The notes: a model not told the origin generated them from the letters alone. A stretch of DNA of 32,909 bases from Hyphomicrobiales bacterium (GCA_025353015.1 JANXRM010000501.1:1-32909), one strand, 5' to 3'. Shown: positions 16,153 through 24,244, counted from the first letter of the stretch. Program-made: numbers and translations.

Positions 16153-17045
16153 ATGTCCGACTTTCTTCAACTGGTGATCGCCGGTCTAGCAACTGGTGCG
16201 ATCTACGCCCTGACCGCTGTCGGCTTCACGCTGCTCTGGCAGGCATCGAAGACGATCAACTTCGCCCAGGGCGAGTTCGTCATGCTGCCGGCGTTCTTCG
16301 CGCTCGTTGCGATGAACTGGCTCGGCGTGCAGTTCTGGCTCGCGGCCTTGATCGCGATCGCCGTGTCGATGGCGTTGCTCGGTGTCGCCTTCAAGCTCGC
16401 GATCGTCGACCCATTGATCAACCATGGGCCGATGCCGCTCGTCATCTCGACGATTGCCGTCGCCATCCTGCTGAAGGACGGCGTCAAAGAGTTCTATTCG
16501 GCCGAGGCGCAGCCTTTCCCATCGCTGCTGCCCGATGCGCTCGTCCAGATCGCCGGCGTCAAGATCTCGATCGCCCAGATCGGCGTGTTCGTGGTCGCCA
16601 TGGCGACAATCCTTGCGCTGCAGTATTTTTTGTCGTCGACACGCACCGGCCGCCAGATGCAGGCAACCGCGCAGAACCCGACGGTTGCGCGCATCCTCGG
16701 TGTGCCGGTCGAGCGCATGATCCTCTACACCTTCCTCATCAATGCCGGGCTGGCGGCGGTCGCCTCGCTGCTGATTTCACCGATCTACTTCGCCAAGTTC
16801 TCGAGCGGTGAGCCGCTCGGCCTTGCCGCCTTCGTCGCCGCCATCGTCGGCGGTTTCAACCAGGTGCGTGGCGCCATCGCCGGCGGCCTGATCGTCGGCG
16901 GCGTCGACAATCTCGCGGCCGGCTATCTCGACCGCATCGGCATCGCCTCGTCGTACCGGCAAGCCAGCCCCCGCTGCTGCTCGTGCTCGTCATCCTGTTC
17001 CGTCCGCAAGGCCTGCTTGGGCGTAAAGAGGAGCGCTCGGTATGA
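16153..17045 (+). CDS. ABC transporter permease LivH-like, frameshifted near its 3' end
   Basis: First membrane subunit of the HAAT importer. The opening MSDFLQLVIAGLATGAIYAL and the core GFTLLWQASKTINFAQGEF are typical of LivH. The frame is normal for about 271 codons to YLDRIGIASSYRQA. At a run of five C (16968-16972) it leaves the family sequence and reads on to 17688 with no similarity. In the frame obtained by adding one C, the expected last helix and tail appear (LVILFRPQGLLGRKEERSV), ending at a TGA at 17043-17045 that overlaps the livM ATG as ATGA. The gene is therefore broken by a one-base loss, or the assembly has a homopolymer error. The restored length of 297 residues is normal. 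The ATG at 16153 follows GGGAG. Confidence 0.85.
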
Positions 17046-18106
17046 CCTGGTCCCGCCTGCAGGTGCCGGTCCTCGTGGTGACGGTGCTGCTTTTGATCCT
17101 CTTGCCCGTCGACATGACCGGGATCGAGATACCGTGGCCTGGCCTCAGATCCTACGGCTCGCTCAACCTGACGCGGTGGCTCGTCATCGCCGTCGCAGCG
17201 ATGGGGGTCAACTTGATCGTCGGCTACGCCGGCCAGGAAACCTTAGCTCAGGCTGCATTCTTCGGTATCGGCGCGTACCTGACCGCGATCGCGACCAAGG
17301 CCGGCATACCGTTCGGCCTGGCATTCCTGGGGTCAGCGGGTCTAACCTTTGTCATAGGCATTGTGCTGGGTTTCCCGGCGCTGCGCGTACAGAAGCACTA
17401 TCTGGCGTTCGTGACGCTGGCGTTCACGATCTTCGTCTGGCTTGTCTTCCGCAACGAGGAGTGGCTGACCGGCGGCGTTTCCGGCATCCAGGGCATCACG
17501 CGGCCGTCGCTGCTGGGCTTGAGCCTGCGGCCACCGCTCTATTTCTATTGGTTCACGCTCGCGATCACCGCAGTGCTTATGTGCCTGATGTGGTGGCTGA
17601 TCCGCAGCCCTTGGGGCCGCGCGTTCACGGCCTTACGCGAGAACGCGATCCGCGCCGAGAGCCTCGGCATCGACGTTCGCGGCTATAAGCTGCTCGCCTT
17701 CGCAATCGGCTCGGCCTACGGCGGCATGGCGGGAGCACTCTACGCGCCGCTGGTCGGCTTCATCGATCCGTCGCCCTTCGCGCTCGCGCCGTCGCTGCTG
17801 TTCATGCTGATGGTCGTGGTCGGCGGCTCCGGCACGCTGATGGGCCCCGTCATCGGCGCCGGCATCGCCGTGCTGCTGCCCGAGTGGCTGGAAGTTGCGA
17901 GCAGCAAGATCACGAGCCCGGTCCTGCAGCACCTGTTCAGCTATCTGCTGGTCTATGCCCTCATCGTCATGGTCATGATGGCGTTCTGTCCGACCGGCAT
18001 CGTCGGGCTCGTGCAACGGATCTTCACGCCGAAGCGGCGCCCGCATGCCGACGACAAGGGGCCAACGATCGGCACGGCAACGATACCCGCGCGAGGCAAG
18101 CCATGA
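17042..18106 (+). CDS. ABC transporter permease LivM-like
   Basis: Second membrane subunit of the importer, 354 residues with about 9-10 hydrophobic helices. The motif NLIVGYAGQETLAQAAFFGIGAY is the LivM hallmark (usually GQxSLGHAAF), followed by FPALRVQKHYLAFVTLAF and a cytoplasmic coupling stretch with RSPWGRAFTALRENAIRAES. The start ATG at 17042 overlaps the ancestral livH stop, and its own stop overlaps the next ATG (18103) as ATGA, so all are translationally coupled. Its C-terminus is hydrophilic (KRRPHADDKG). Nothing suggests damage here, although the frameshift upstream could reduce its translation. Confidence 0.92.
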   Translation: MTWSRLQVPVLVVTVLLLILLPVDMTGIEIPWPGLRSYGSLNLTRWLVIAVAAMGVNLIVGYAGQETLAQAAFFGIGAYLTAIATKAGIPFGLAFLGSAGLTFVIGIVLGFPALRVQKHYLAFVTLAFTIFVWLVFRNEEWLTGGVSGIQGITRPSLLGLSLRPPLYFYWFTLAITAVLMCLMWWLIRSPWGRAFTALRENAIRAESLGIDVRGYKLLAFAIGSAYGGMAGALYAPLVGFIDPSPFALAPSLLFMLMVVVGGSGTLMGPVIGAGIAVLLPEWLEVASSKITSPVLQHLFSYLLVYALIVMVMMAFCPTGIVGLVQRIFTPKRRPHADDKGPTIGTATIPARGKP

Positions 18107-19602
18107 CGACCGTGCTCGAGGTCCGCGATGTCGCCAAGTCGTTCGGCGGTGTACATGCCGTGCGCGGCGTCACGTTCGATGTCCAGCAGGGCGAGATCCT
18201 TGGACTGATCGGACCCAATGGTTCAGGCAAAACGACGCTTTTCAATTGCATCCTCGGCCAACTCACGCCAAGCCGCGGTGATGTGCGCGTCGGCGGACGA
18301 AGCGTCACGGGGTTGCGTCCGTCAGAGCTCAACCGGCTCGGCATCGGTCGCACATTCCAGCTGCTGCAAGTGTTCCCTGAGCTGACGGTGCGCGAAAATC
18401 TCATCCTCGCCGGCCAGGAGCACAAAGGCTCGCGCCTCTCGCGGCTGTTTGGACCGCGTGACGCCGAACTGACGGGCGACGCTGAACGCATGATCGCATT
18501 TTTCCGCCTTGAGCATCTCGCCGACGAAAAGGCCGGCGGACTTTCCTATGGTCAGCAGAAGTTGCTCGACTGTGCGATGGCATTCATGGCGGGGCCGCGC
18601 CTCGTGCTCCTCGATGAGCCGGCGGGCGGGGTGAACTTGACTATGCTGGCGAACCTGAAAGAGCGCCTGCAGGCGATCAACAAGGAGACCGGCGCCACCT
18701 TCGTCGTGATCGAGCACAACATGGAATTCGTGATGTCGCTATGCACGCGCATTCTGGTGCTGGCCGAAGGCGAGATCATCGCCGAAGGGTCGCCCGACAC
18801 CGTGCGCCGGAACCCGAAGGTCATCGAGCCTATCTCGGACATTGAGGCCGCCATGACGCAATCACAAGCCGGCAGCGCGCCGATACTCACCCTAGATAAC
18901 GTCGTCGCTGGCTATGGCATGATGACGATCTTGAACGGCATCACGGCTGCCATTCGCCGCGCCAAGATTACGACGGTGATCGGTCCCAATGGCGCCGGCA
19001 AGTCGACCATGTTCAAGACTGTGTTCGGGCTACTCGGCGTGCGGGCCGGCACGATCGCGTTCGACGGCCGCACCGTCACCAACTGGTCGCCGCGCCAAAT
19101 GCTCGACGCCGGCGTTTCGTTTGTGCCGCAGGGCCGCAACATTTTTTCCGAACTCAGCGTCCGCCATAATCTGGAACTTGGCGGCGTCGCACTCTCCGAC
19201 CAGTCGGGCTTGACCGGTCGCATCGAAACGATGATGCAGCGCTTCCCGATACTCGCCGAAAAGTCCAATGCTCAGGCGGGGACGCTTTCCGGCGGTCAGC
19301 AGAAACTGCTCGAAGTCGCGCGCGGTTTGCTTCTCGAGCCGAAGCTGATGCTGATCGACGAGCCTTCGATCGGCCTCTCACCGATTATGGTCCAGGAGGT
19401 GTTTTCGATCCTCAAGGGGCTACGCGACAGTGGCGTATCGATCCTGCTGATCGAGCAGAACGCCATGCAGGCATTGCAGATGTCGGACTACGGCCTCGTC
19501 CTCGAACAGGGCCAAACTCGGATCGAGGATACCGCCGCCCATATCCTGGCCGACCCGCGGATTGCCCAGCTGTTCCTTGGCGGCGGCCTCGCGCCCGCGT
19601 AA
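18103..19602 (+). CDS. Fused double ATP-binding subunit of HAAT-type ABC transporter (LivG-LivF fusion)
   Basis: Energises the importer; a single 499-residue protein contains both ATPases that are normally separate. Domain 1 (about 1-248, LivG-like): Walker A GPNGSGKT at 37-44, signature LSYGQQK from 147, Walker B LVLLDEP at 167-173 and His205. Domain 2 (about 259-499, LivF-like): Walker A GPNGAGKS at 294-301, VPQGRNIFSELSV, signature LSGGQQK from 395, Walker B LMLIDEP at 415-421. The linker is very short (IEPISDIEAAMTQSQAGSAP). Met251 (ATG at 18853) is where a separate livF would start, so internal initiation could still release LivF. The start ATG at 18103 overlaps the livM stop. Confidence 0.93.
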   Translation: MTTVLEVRDVAKSFGGVHAVRGVTFDVQQGEILGLIGPNGSGKTTLFNCILGQLTPSRGDVRVGGRSVTGLRPSELNRLGIGRTFQLLQVFPELTVRENLILAGQEHKGSRLSRLFGPRDAELTGDAERMIAFFRLEHLADEKAGGLSYGQQKLLDCAMAFMAGPRLVLLDEPAGGVNLTMLANLKERLQAINKETGATFVVIEHNMEFVMSLCTRILVLAEGEIIAEGSPDTVRRNPKVIEPISDIEAAMTQSQAGSAPILTLDNVVAGYGMMTILNGITAAIRRAKITTVIGPNGAGKSTMFKTVFGLLGVRAGTIAFDGRTVTNWSPRQMLDAGVSFVPQGRNIFSELSVRHNLELGGVALSDQSGLTGRIETMMQRFPILAEKSNAQAGTLSGGQQKLLEVARGLLLEPKLMLIDEPSIGLSPIMVQEVFSILKGLRDSGVSILLIEQNAMQALQMSDYGLVLEQGQTRIEDTAAHILADPRIAQLFLGGGLAPA

Positions 19603-19651
19603 AGCACGGCGAGAGCTGGCGACATGATCCCAATGGAGGTGCGACAAGGAA

Positions 19652-20356
19652 ATGTCTGAGATCATCAAGCCACGCGACTGGTCGAGCCAGCCGTCCTACA
19701 TCGACCCGGCCTACCGCTCGACGGCCTTGCGCGGGCCGACGAAGCCGCTCATCCCGCTGCGCCAATCACTCTCGGAGCTGACCGGCCCGGTCTACGGCCA
19801 CGATTGCCTCGGCCCGCTCGACGCGGACTTGACCAAGAACGGCCGCAAGACTGCCGATCCCCTCGGGGAGCGGATTGTCGTCACCGGCCGCGTACTCGAC
19901 GAGGATGGCCGGCCGCTGCCGAACACCCTGCTCGAGATCTGGCAGGCCAACGCCGCCGGCCGCTTTGTTCACGTAGTCGACCAGCATGAGGCGCCCCTCG
20001 ACCCGAACTTCTTCGGCGGCGGGCGTTGTGTGACCGACGCCGCGGGCCGCTACCGTTTCACGACGATAAAACCCGGCGCCTATCCGTGGGGCAATCACCA
20101 TAACGCCTGGCGGCCAAACCACATCCATTTCTCACTGTTCGGGCCATCGTTCGTCACCCGCCTCGTCACGCAGATGTACTTCCCCGGCGATCCCTTGCTC
20201 GAGCTCGATCCGATCTACAAGAGTTCCGCTGTCGGCGCACGCGAGCGGATGGTGGCCAGATTCTCGATCGAGGTGACGGAGCCTGGTTTCGCGCTCGGCT
20301 ACGAATGGGACATCGTGCTGCGCGGGCGCAACGAAACCCCGATGGGGAGCCACTGA
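19652..20356 (+). CDS. pcaH: Protocatechuate 3,4-dioxygenase, beta subunit
   Basis: Iron-bearing subunit of the intradiol dioxygenase that converts protocatechuate to beta-carboxy-cis,cis-muconate. The 234 residues have the family body, with GARERMV and ALGYEWDIVLRGRN near the end. Of the four Fe(III) ligands of the Pseudomonas putida enzyme, three are seen: Tyr144 (GAYPWGNH; Tyr447), His157 and His159 (WRPNHIHFS; His460 and His462). Arg154 is also kept. The fourth, axial Tyr408, aligns with Phe105 in AAGRFVHVVDQH (codon TTT). This is a striking substitution in an otherwise intact enzyme. The ATG at 19652 follows GGAGGTGCGACAAGGAA. pcaG overlaps its stop as TGATG. Confidence 0.93.
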   Translation: MSEIIKPRDWSSQPSYIDPAYRSTALRGPTKPLIPLRQSLSELTGPVYGHDCLGPLDADLTKNGRKTADPLGERIVVTGRVLDEDGRPLPNTLLEIWQANAAGRFVHVVDQHEAPLDPNFFGGGRCVTDAAGRYRFTTIKPGAYPWGNHHNAWRPNHIHFSLFGPSFVTRLVTQMYFPGDPLLELDPIYKSSAVGARERMVARFSIEVTEPGFALGYEWDIVLRGRNETPMGSH

Positions 20357-20952
20357 TGGCGAAGCTCACGCAAACACCGTCGCAGACGCTCGGGCCTTAT
20401 TTCGCTTACGGCTTGACGCCCGAGCAATACAGCTACGGCTTCCTCACGAGTATCGCCGGCGCGGCGGTCGCCGCTACGGACACGACGGGCACGCGCATCC
20501 GGATCGAGGGCCGTGTTCTCGACGGCGCCGGGGTGCCCATCAACGATGCGATGATCGAAATCTGGCAGGCCGACGACCAGGGACGATACGCGCATCCGGC
20601 GGATCCGCGGCCGTTGAACGCCGGATTTCGTGGCTTTGGACGTTGCGGTACCGGGACCGACGCCCAGTGCCGTTTCTACTTCGATAGCATCAAACCGGCT
20701 TCGGTCGACGGTGTGCAGGCGCCACACATCAACGTCGTTGTCATGATGCGCGGGATGTTGCTCCACGCCTTCACGCGGATCTATTTTTCCGACGAAGCTG
20801 CAGCCAATGCACATGACCCTGTACTGGCGACAATGCCCGAGGTGCGGCGCGGGACCCTGATAGGGCAGCTCGACGAAAGCCGGCCGGGCAAGGTTTATCG
20901 CTTCGACATTCACATGCAGGGCGCCGACGAGACGGTGTTCTTTGATGCGTAA
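20356..20952 (+). CDS. pcaG: Protocatechuate 3,4-dioxygenase, alpha subunit
   Basis: Non-iron partner of PcaH that completes the active site of the (alpha-beta Fe) oligomer. The 198 residues begin MAKLTQTPSQTLGPYFAYGL, a hallmark alpha-subunit N-terminus. The shared core reads VLDGAGVPINDAMIEIWQA, then GRYAHPADPR, with PHINVVVMMRGML at the position of the beta-subunit metal site. The alpha subunit keeps Tyr where PcaH has Phe105. The start ATG shares bases with the pcaH stop (TGATG), giving translational coupling and equal subunit dose. Confidence 0.93.
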   Translation: MAKLTQTPSQTLGPYFAYGLTPEQYSYGFLTSIAGAAVAATDTTGTRIRIEGRVLDGAGVPINDAMIEIWQADDQGRYAHPADPRPLNAGFRGFGRCGTGTDAQCRFYFDSIKPASVDGVQAPHINVVVMMRGMLLHAFTRIYFSDEAAANAHDPVLATMPEVRRGTLIGQLDESRPGKVYRFDIHMQGADETVFFDA

Positions 20953-21034
20953 TAGTTGCAATACAGACGCTGGCTGCATTCCAAGCGATCAAGAGCGCTG
21001 TTCAACAAGACCAGCAGGCAAGGGCCATTGAGCT

Positions 21035-21865
21035 ATGATCAGCGGCACGACCAAACTCATCGCGCACATCGGCTTCCCAACCGAAACATTCAAATCGCCG
21101 ATGATTTACAATCCTTACTTCGAGAAGCACGGCATCGACGCCGTGGTCATCCCGATGGGCTGCAAGCCGGAGCACTACCCGGAATTCCTGCGGCTCGTCT
21201 TCAAGTTGTCAAATTCGCTCGGCGCGCTCGTCACCATGCCGCACAAGGTCACAACGGTGGCGTTGCTGGACGACGCCACGGCAACGGTAAAAGTTGCTGG
21301 CTCTTGCAACGCTGTGCGCCTGGGTCCCAGCGGGAAGCTCGAAGGCGAGATGTTCGACGGCGAAGGCTTTGTTCAGGGTGCGCTGCGCAAAGGACGAAAA
21401 CTCCAAGGTGCGCGTGCTCTCGTGGTCGGCTGCGGCGGCGTCGGCTCTGCTATCGCCGCATCGCTTGCCAAAGCCGGGGTTGGTGAGCTCGCCCTCTATG
21501 ACGCGTCGACGCCGATGATGCAGGCCCTGGCCGGCCGGCTGCAAACGCACTACCCGGCACTGACGGTCGCGGTCGGTTCGAACGACCCGACCGGGTTCGA
21601 CGTCGTCGTCAATGCGACACCGCTCGGCATGCACGATGGCGACCCGTTGCCTTTCGATGTGTCACGCCTCGAACAGCGGGCGTTTGTCGGCGAAGTGGTC
21701 TTGAAGCAGGAGATCACGCCGCTCCTGGCAGCGGTACGGGCACGCGGCTGCGAGTTTCAAGTCGGGACCGATATGTTGTTCGAACAGATTCCATCATACC
21801 TTGAGTACTTCGGTTTGCGGTCGACAACCGCGGACGAACTGCGGGCCGTTGCCAGGCTCGAGTAA
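21035..21865 (+). CDS. Shikimate dehydrogenase family protein, probably catabolic (shikimate/quinate oxidation)
   Basis: Oxidises shikimate (or quinate) at C3. The 276-residue AroE fold is complete: substrate loop FKSPMIYN, catalytic Lys71 in VTMPHK, Asn92 in GSCNAVR, Asp108 in FDGEGF, and the dinucleotide loop GCGGVG at 132-137. Asp156 at the end of the second strand (LALYDAS) takes the place of the Asn-Arg-Thr that binds the NADP phosphate in biosynthetic AroE, which points to NAD. Phe19 replaces the first of two Ser that hold the substrate carboxylate (Ser14 in E. coli); Ser21 is kept. Position between pcaG and the dehydroshikimate dehydratase supports a degradative role. The ATG at 21035 has only a weak AAGGG upstream. 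Confidence 0.88.
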   Translation: MISGTTKLIAHIGFPTETFKSPMIYNPYFEKHGIDAVVIPMGCKPEHYPEFLRLVFKLSNSLGALVTMPHKVTTVALLDDATATVKVAGSCNAVRLGPSGKLEGEMFDGEGFVQGALRKGRKLQGARALVVGCGGVGSAIAASLAKAGVGELALYDASTPMMQALAGRLQTHYPALTVAVGSNDPTGFDVVVNATPLGMHDGDPLPFDVSRLEQRAFVGEVVLKQEITPLLAAVRARGCEFQVGTDMLFEQIPSYLEYFGLRSTTADELRAVARLE

Positions 21866-21887
21866 GCGCGACTGAAGGAAGCCAGCC

Positions 21888-23780
21888 ATGCAAACCGCCA
21901 TCGCTACCGTCTGCCTCAGCGGCATGCTGAACGAAAAACTCGAGGCCATTGCGGCGGCCGGCTTCAAAGGTGTCGAACTGTTCGAAAACGACCTCCTTTC
22001 GTTCAGTGGCACGCCGAGCGATGTCCGTCGAATTGCCGATGACCTCGGGTTGAAGATCGTCACATTCCAGCCGTTTCGCGATTTCGAGGGCATGCCGCCG
22101 GAGCGCCGGGAGCGTGTGTTCCAGCGCGCCGAGCGCAAACTCGATGTGATGGCCGAACTCGGCTGCGATCTGCTCATGATCTGCTCGAACGTGTCACCTG
22201 AAAGCCTCGGTGGCATCGATCGCGCGGCAGCCGACCTCAATGAGCTCGGACGACGCGCCGCGGCGCGCGGCTTGCGCGTCGGCTTCGAAGCCTTGGCGTG
22301 GGGGCGCCACATCAACGACTACCGGGATGCCTGGGAGGCGGTGCGCCGAGCAGACCATCCCGCGATCGGGCTCGTACTCGACAGCTTCCACACTCTCGTG
22401 CGCAAGACCGATCTCGGTGCGATGCGCAGCATCCCGCGTGACCGCATTTTCCTGGTCCAGATGGCCGATGCACCGCTGCTCGATATGGACTTTCTCAATT
22501 GGAGCCGGAATTACCGGAATTTTCCTGGACAGGGCGATCTCGACATCGATGCGTTCATGGATGCGCTGCAGGCGACCGGCTATGGCGGGCTGCTCTCGCT
22601 TGAAATATTTAACGACCAGTTCCGTGCCGGTTCGGCGCGCAATGTGGCCGTGGATGGCCACCGCTCTCTGATCTACATGCTCGACCGTTTACAGTCGCGC
22701 TGTGGCCAACAAGCGGTCCTGCCACAACCGTTGCCTCCACGCTCGAAATGCCAGGGAACAGAATTCATAGAGTTCGCCATTGACGAGACGTCGCAACAGG
22801 CGTTCGCGGCGCTGCTTTCAGGCCTTGGATTTCGCAAGGCCGGCCAGCACATTTCCAAGTCGGTAACGCGTTGGACGCAAGGCCACATCAATATCGTCAC
22901 CAACTCGGAAAAAGATGGCTTTGCTCACTCGTTCAACATCATGCACGGCACCGGCGTCTGTGCGATTGGCCTCAGAGTCGAAAACGCGACGGCGACGCTG
23001 GATCGCGCGCAACGTCTGCTCGACGCTCCTTTCCGTCAGGCGGTCGGGCCGGGTGAACTCGAAATTCCGGCTGTTCGCGGACTTGGCGGCAGCCTCGTCT
23101 ACTTCACCGATACCGCAAGCCAGCTAGGCCAGGTCTGGGACATCGAGTTCTCTCCCCTCGACGCGGACCAGTCGCACAACGATGCAGGCCTCGGCTTTGT
23201 CGACCATATCTCGCAGTCGATGCAGTATGAGGAAATGCTGACATGGCAACTTTTCTACGGTGCCTTGCTTGACCTCTCCAAAACGCCGGAGCAGGACGTG
23301 CTCGATCCCGGCGGCATCGTCAAGAGCCAGGTGCTGCAGACGATGAAAGGTGAGTTGCGCCTCGTGCTCAACGCTTCGCAGTCAAGCCGCACACTATCAT
23401 CGCGTTTCCTGTCGGAAGCGTTCGGCTCGGGCGTGCAGCATATCGCGTTTGCAACGGGCGACATCTTCGCGACGACAACGGCTCTCAAGGCAAATGGCAT
23501 AACCTTGCTCGCCATCCCCGAGAATTACTATGACGACCTCGAGGCTAAGACCGACCTTTCTGGCGATGCTATCGACCGCCTGAAGGCGAACAACATCCTT
23601 TATGAGCGCGACGGCACCGGCGAATACTTGCAAGTCTACACACGCACGTTTGACGAACGCTTCTTCTTCGAGATTGTCGAGCGGCGGGGCGGCTATAAGG
23701 GCTTCGGGGCAAGTAACGCTCAGGTCCGCCTATCTGCCCAGGCCCGTGATGCGCGGCGCCCGGACATCCCCAGGCGGTAA
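21888..23780 (+). CDS. quiC: 3-dehydroshikimate dehydratase, two-domain type (TIM barrel + HPPD-like)
   Basis: Dehydrates 3-dehydroshikimate to protocatechuate, feeding PcaHG. Of 630 residues, about 1-275 are a xylose-isomerase-like TIM barrel with metal ligands Glu134 (VGFEALAWG), Asp165 (LVLDSFHTL), Gln191 (FLVQMAD) and Glu239 (LSLEIFND). Residues about 288-605 form a 4-hydroxyphenylpyruvate-dioxygenase-like VOC half with ligands His440 (FVDHISQSM), His518 (VQHIAFATGD) and Glu595 (RFFFEIVERRGG). This architecture is that of the bacterial QuiC1 group. The ATG at 21888 follows GAAGGAAG, 22 bp after the shikimate dehydrogenase. The last dozen residues (ARDARRPDIPRR) look unlike the family end and overlap an antisense coding-like stretch. 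Confidence 0.9.
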   Translation: MQTAIATVCLSGMLNEKLEAIAAAGFKGVELFENDLLSFSGTPSDVRRIADDLGLKIVTFQPFRDFEGMPPERRERVFQRAERKLDVMAELGCDLLMICSNVSPESLGGIDRAAADLNELGRRAAARGLRVGFEALAWGRHINDYRDAWEAVRRADHPAIGLVLDSFHTLVRKTDLGAMRSIPRDRIFLVQMADAPLLDMDFLNWSRNYRNFPGQGDLDIDAFMDALQATGYGGLLSLEIFNDQFRAGSARNVAVDGHRSLIYMLDRLQSRCGQQAVLPQPLPPRSKCQGTEFIEFAIDETSQQAFAALLSGLGFRKAGQHISKSVTRWTQGHINIVTNSEKDGFAHSFNIMHGTGVCAIGLRVENATATLDRAQRLLDAPFRQAVGPGELEIPAVRGLGGSLVYFTDTASQLGQVWDIEFSPLDADQSHNDAGLGFVDHISQSMQYEEMLTWQLFYGALLDLSKTPEQDVLDPGGIVKSQVLQTMKGELRLVLNASQSSRTLSSRFLSEAFGSGVQHIAFATGDIFATTTALKANGITLLAIPENYYDDLEAKTDLSGDAIDRLKANNILYERDGTGEYLQVYTRTFDERFFFEIVERRGGYKGFGASNAQVRLSAQARDARRPDIPRR

Positions 23781-23900
23781 TGACAGCTGCTGTCGCGGCA
23801 ATTCCGCGTTCAATTCGAACGCGCGTGCCAGCGTGTTGGCATCGGCGCCAGCAATGCGGCAGGCAATTTCGATGAGGCCGCTATGCAGCCCGTTGTATGA
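23730..23900 (-). pseudogene. Possible C-terminal remnant of an unidentified minus-strand gene
   Basis: On the minus strand a frame ending in TAG at 23730 has a GC-rich third position and protein-like composition over about 55 codons (GLHSGLIEIACRIAG, then ADANTLARAFELNAELPRQQ). Upstream of about 23900 the coding look stops, at the hairpin listed next. It overlaps the 3' end of quiC by 51 bp. I do not recognise the family. It may be a remnant of a deleted neighbour, or only a shadow of GC-rich DNA. Confidence 0.25.
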
Positions 23901-23923
23901 ACTAGAACAGGCTACAACGGGCT
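23887..23923 (+). terminator. 11-bp inverted repeat after quiC, candidate terminator
   Basis: AGCCCGTTGTA (23887-23897) pairs perfectly with TACAACGGGCT (23913-23923) across a 15-nt loop, 107 bp after the quiC stop. A T-rich stretch (TTCTATTTTTA) follows only about 17 bp later, so it is not a textbook terminator. It may instead be a regulator site or a repeat end. Confidence 0.4.
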
Positions 23924-24212
23924 CATGTTCTGATGCGCTTCTATTTTTACGTGACGTCCGGTATTGAACGAGCAGCGACCACCAACTTCGCGCCACTTTT
24001 CTCCGTCCAACCGGTAGGACCGGGTCAAATCCATCGCCATTCGCGGCCTCATTGCTTGACTGCTGTCCCCCCGGCAACTGACGGTCGCTTGTGCCGATTT
24101 GCGTGAACGGTCGCACGAACGGTTGAAGGTGGCGGGCGAAACGCTTAGGTTCCGCGCTCGCATGGGCCCATGCCGGCTGCCAGCCGGCCACCGGGCTGCC
24201 AGCTGGCCGCAA

Positions 24213-24244
24213 GTCCGGCCTGCATCGAGTCCGGCCTTCATCGA
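24213..24244 (+). repeat. 16-bp tandem duplication upstream of sppA
   Basis: GTCCGGCCTGCATCGA (24213-24228) is followed at once by GTCCGGCCTTCATCGA (24229-24244), one mismatch in 16. It lies 51 bp before the sppA ATG. Slippage is the simplest origin; an effect on the sppA leader is possible but not shown. Confidence 0.7.

Noticed and set aside
16990-17688. C-terminal 230 residues of the long 511-codon livH reading
   Set aside because: After the C5 run the frame overlaps livM and has no similarity to permeases; the true LivH end is in the other frame at 17045.
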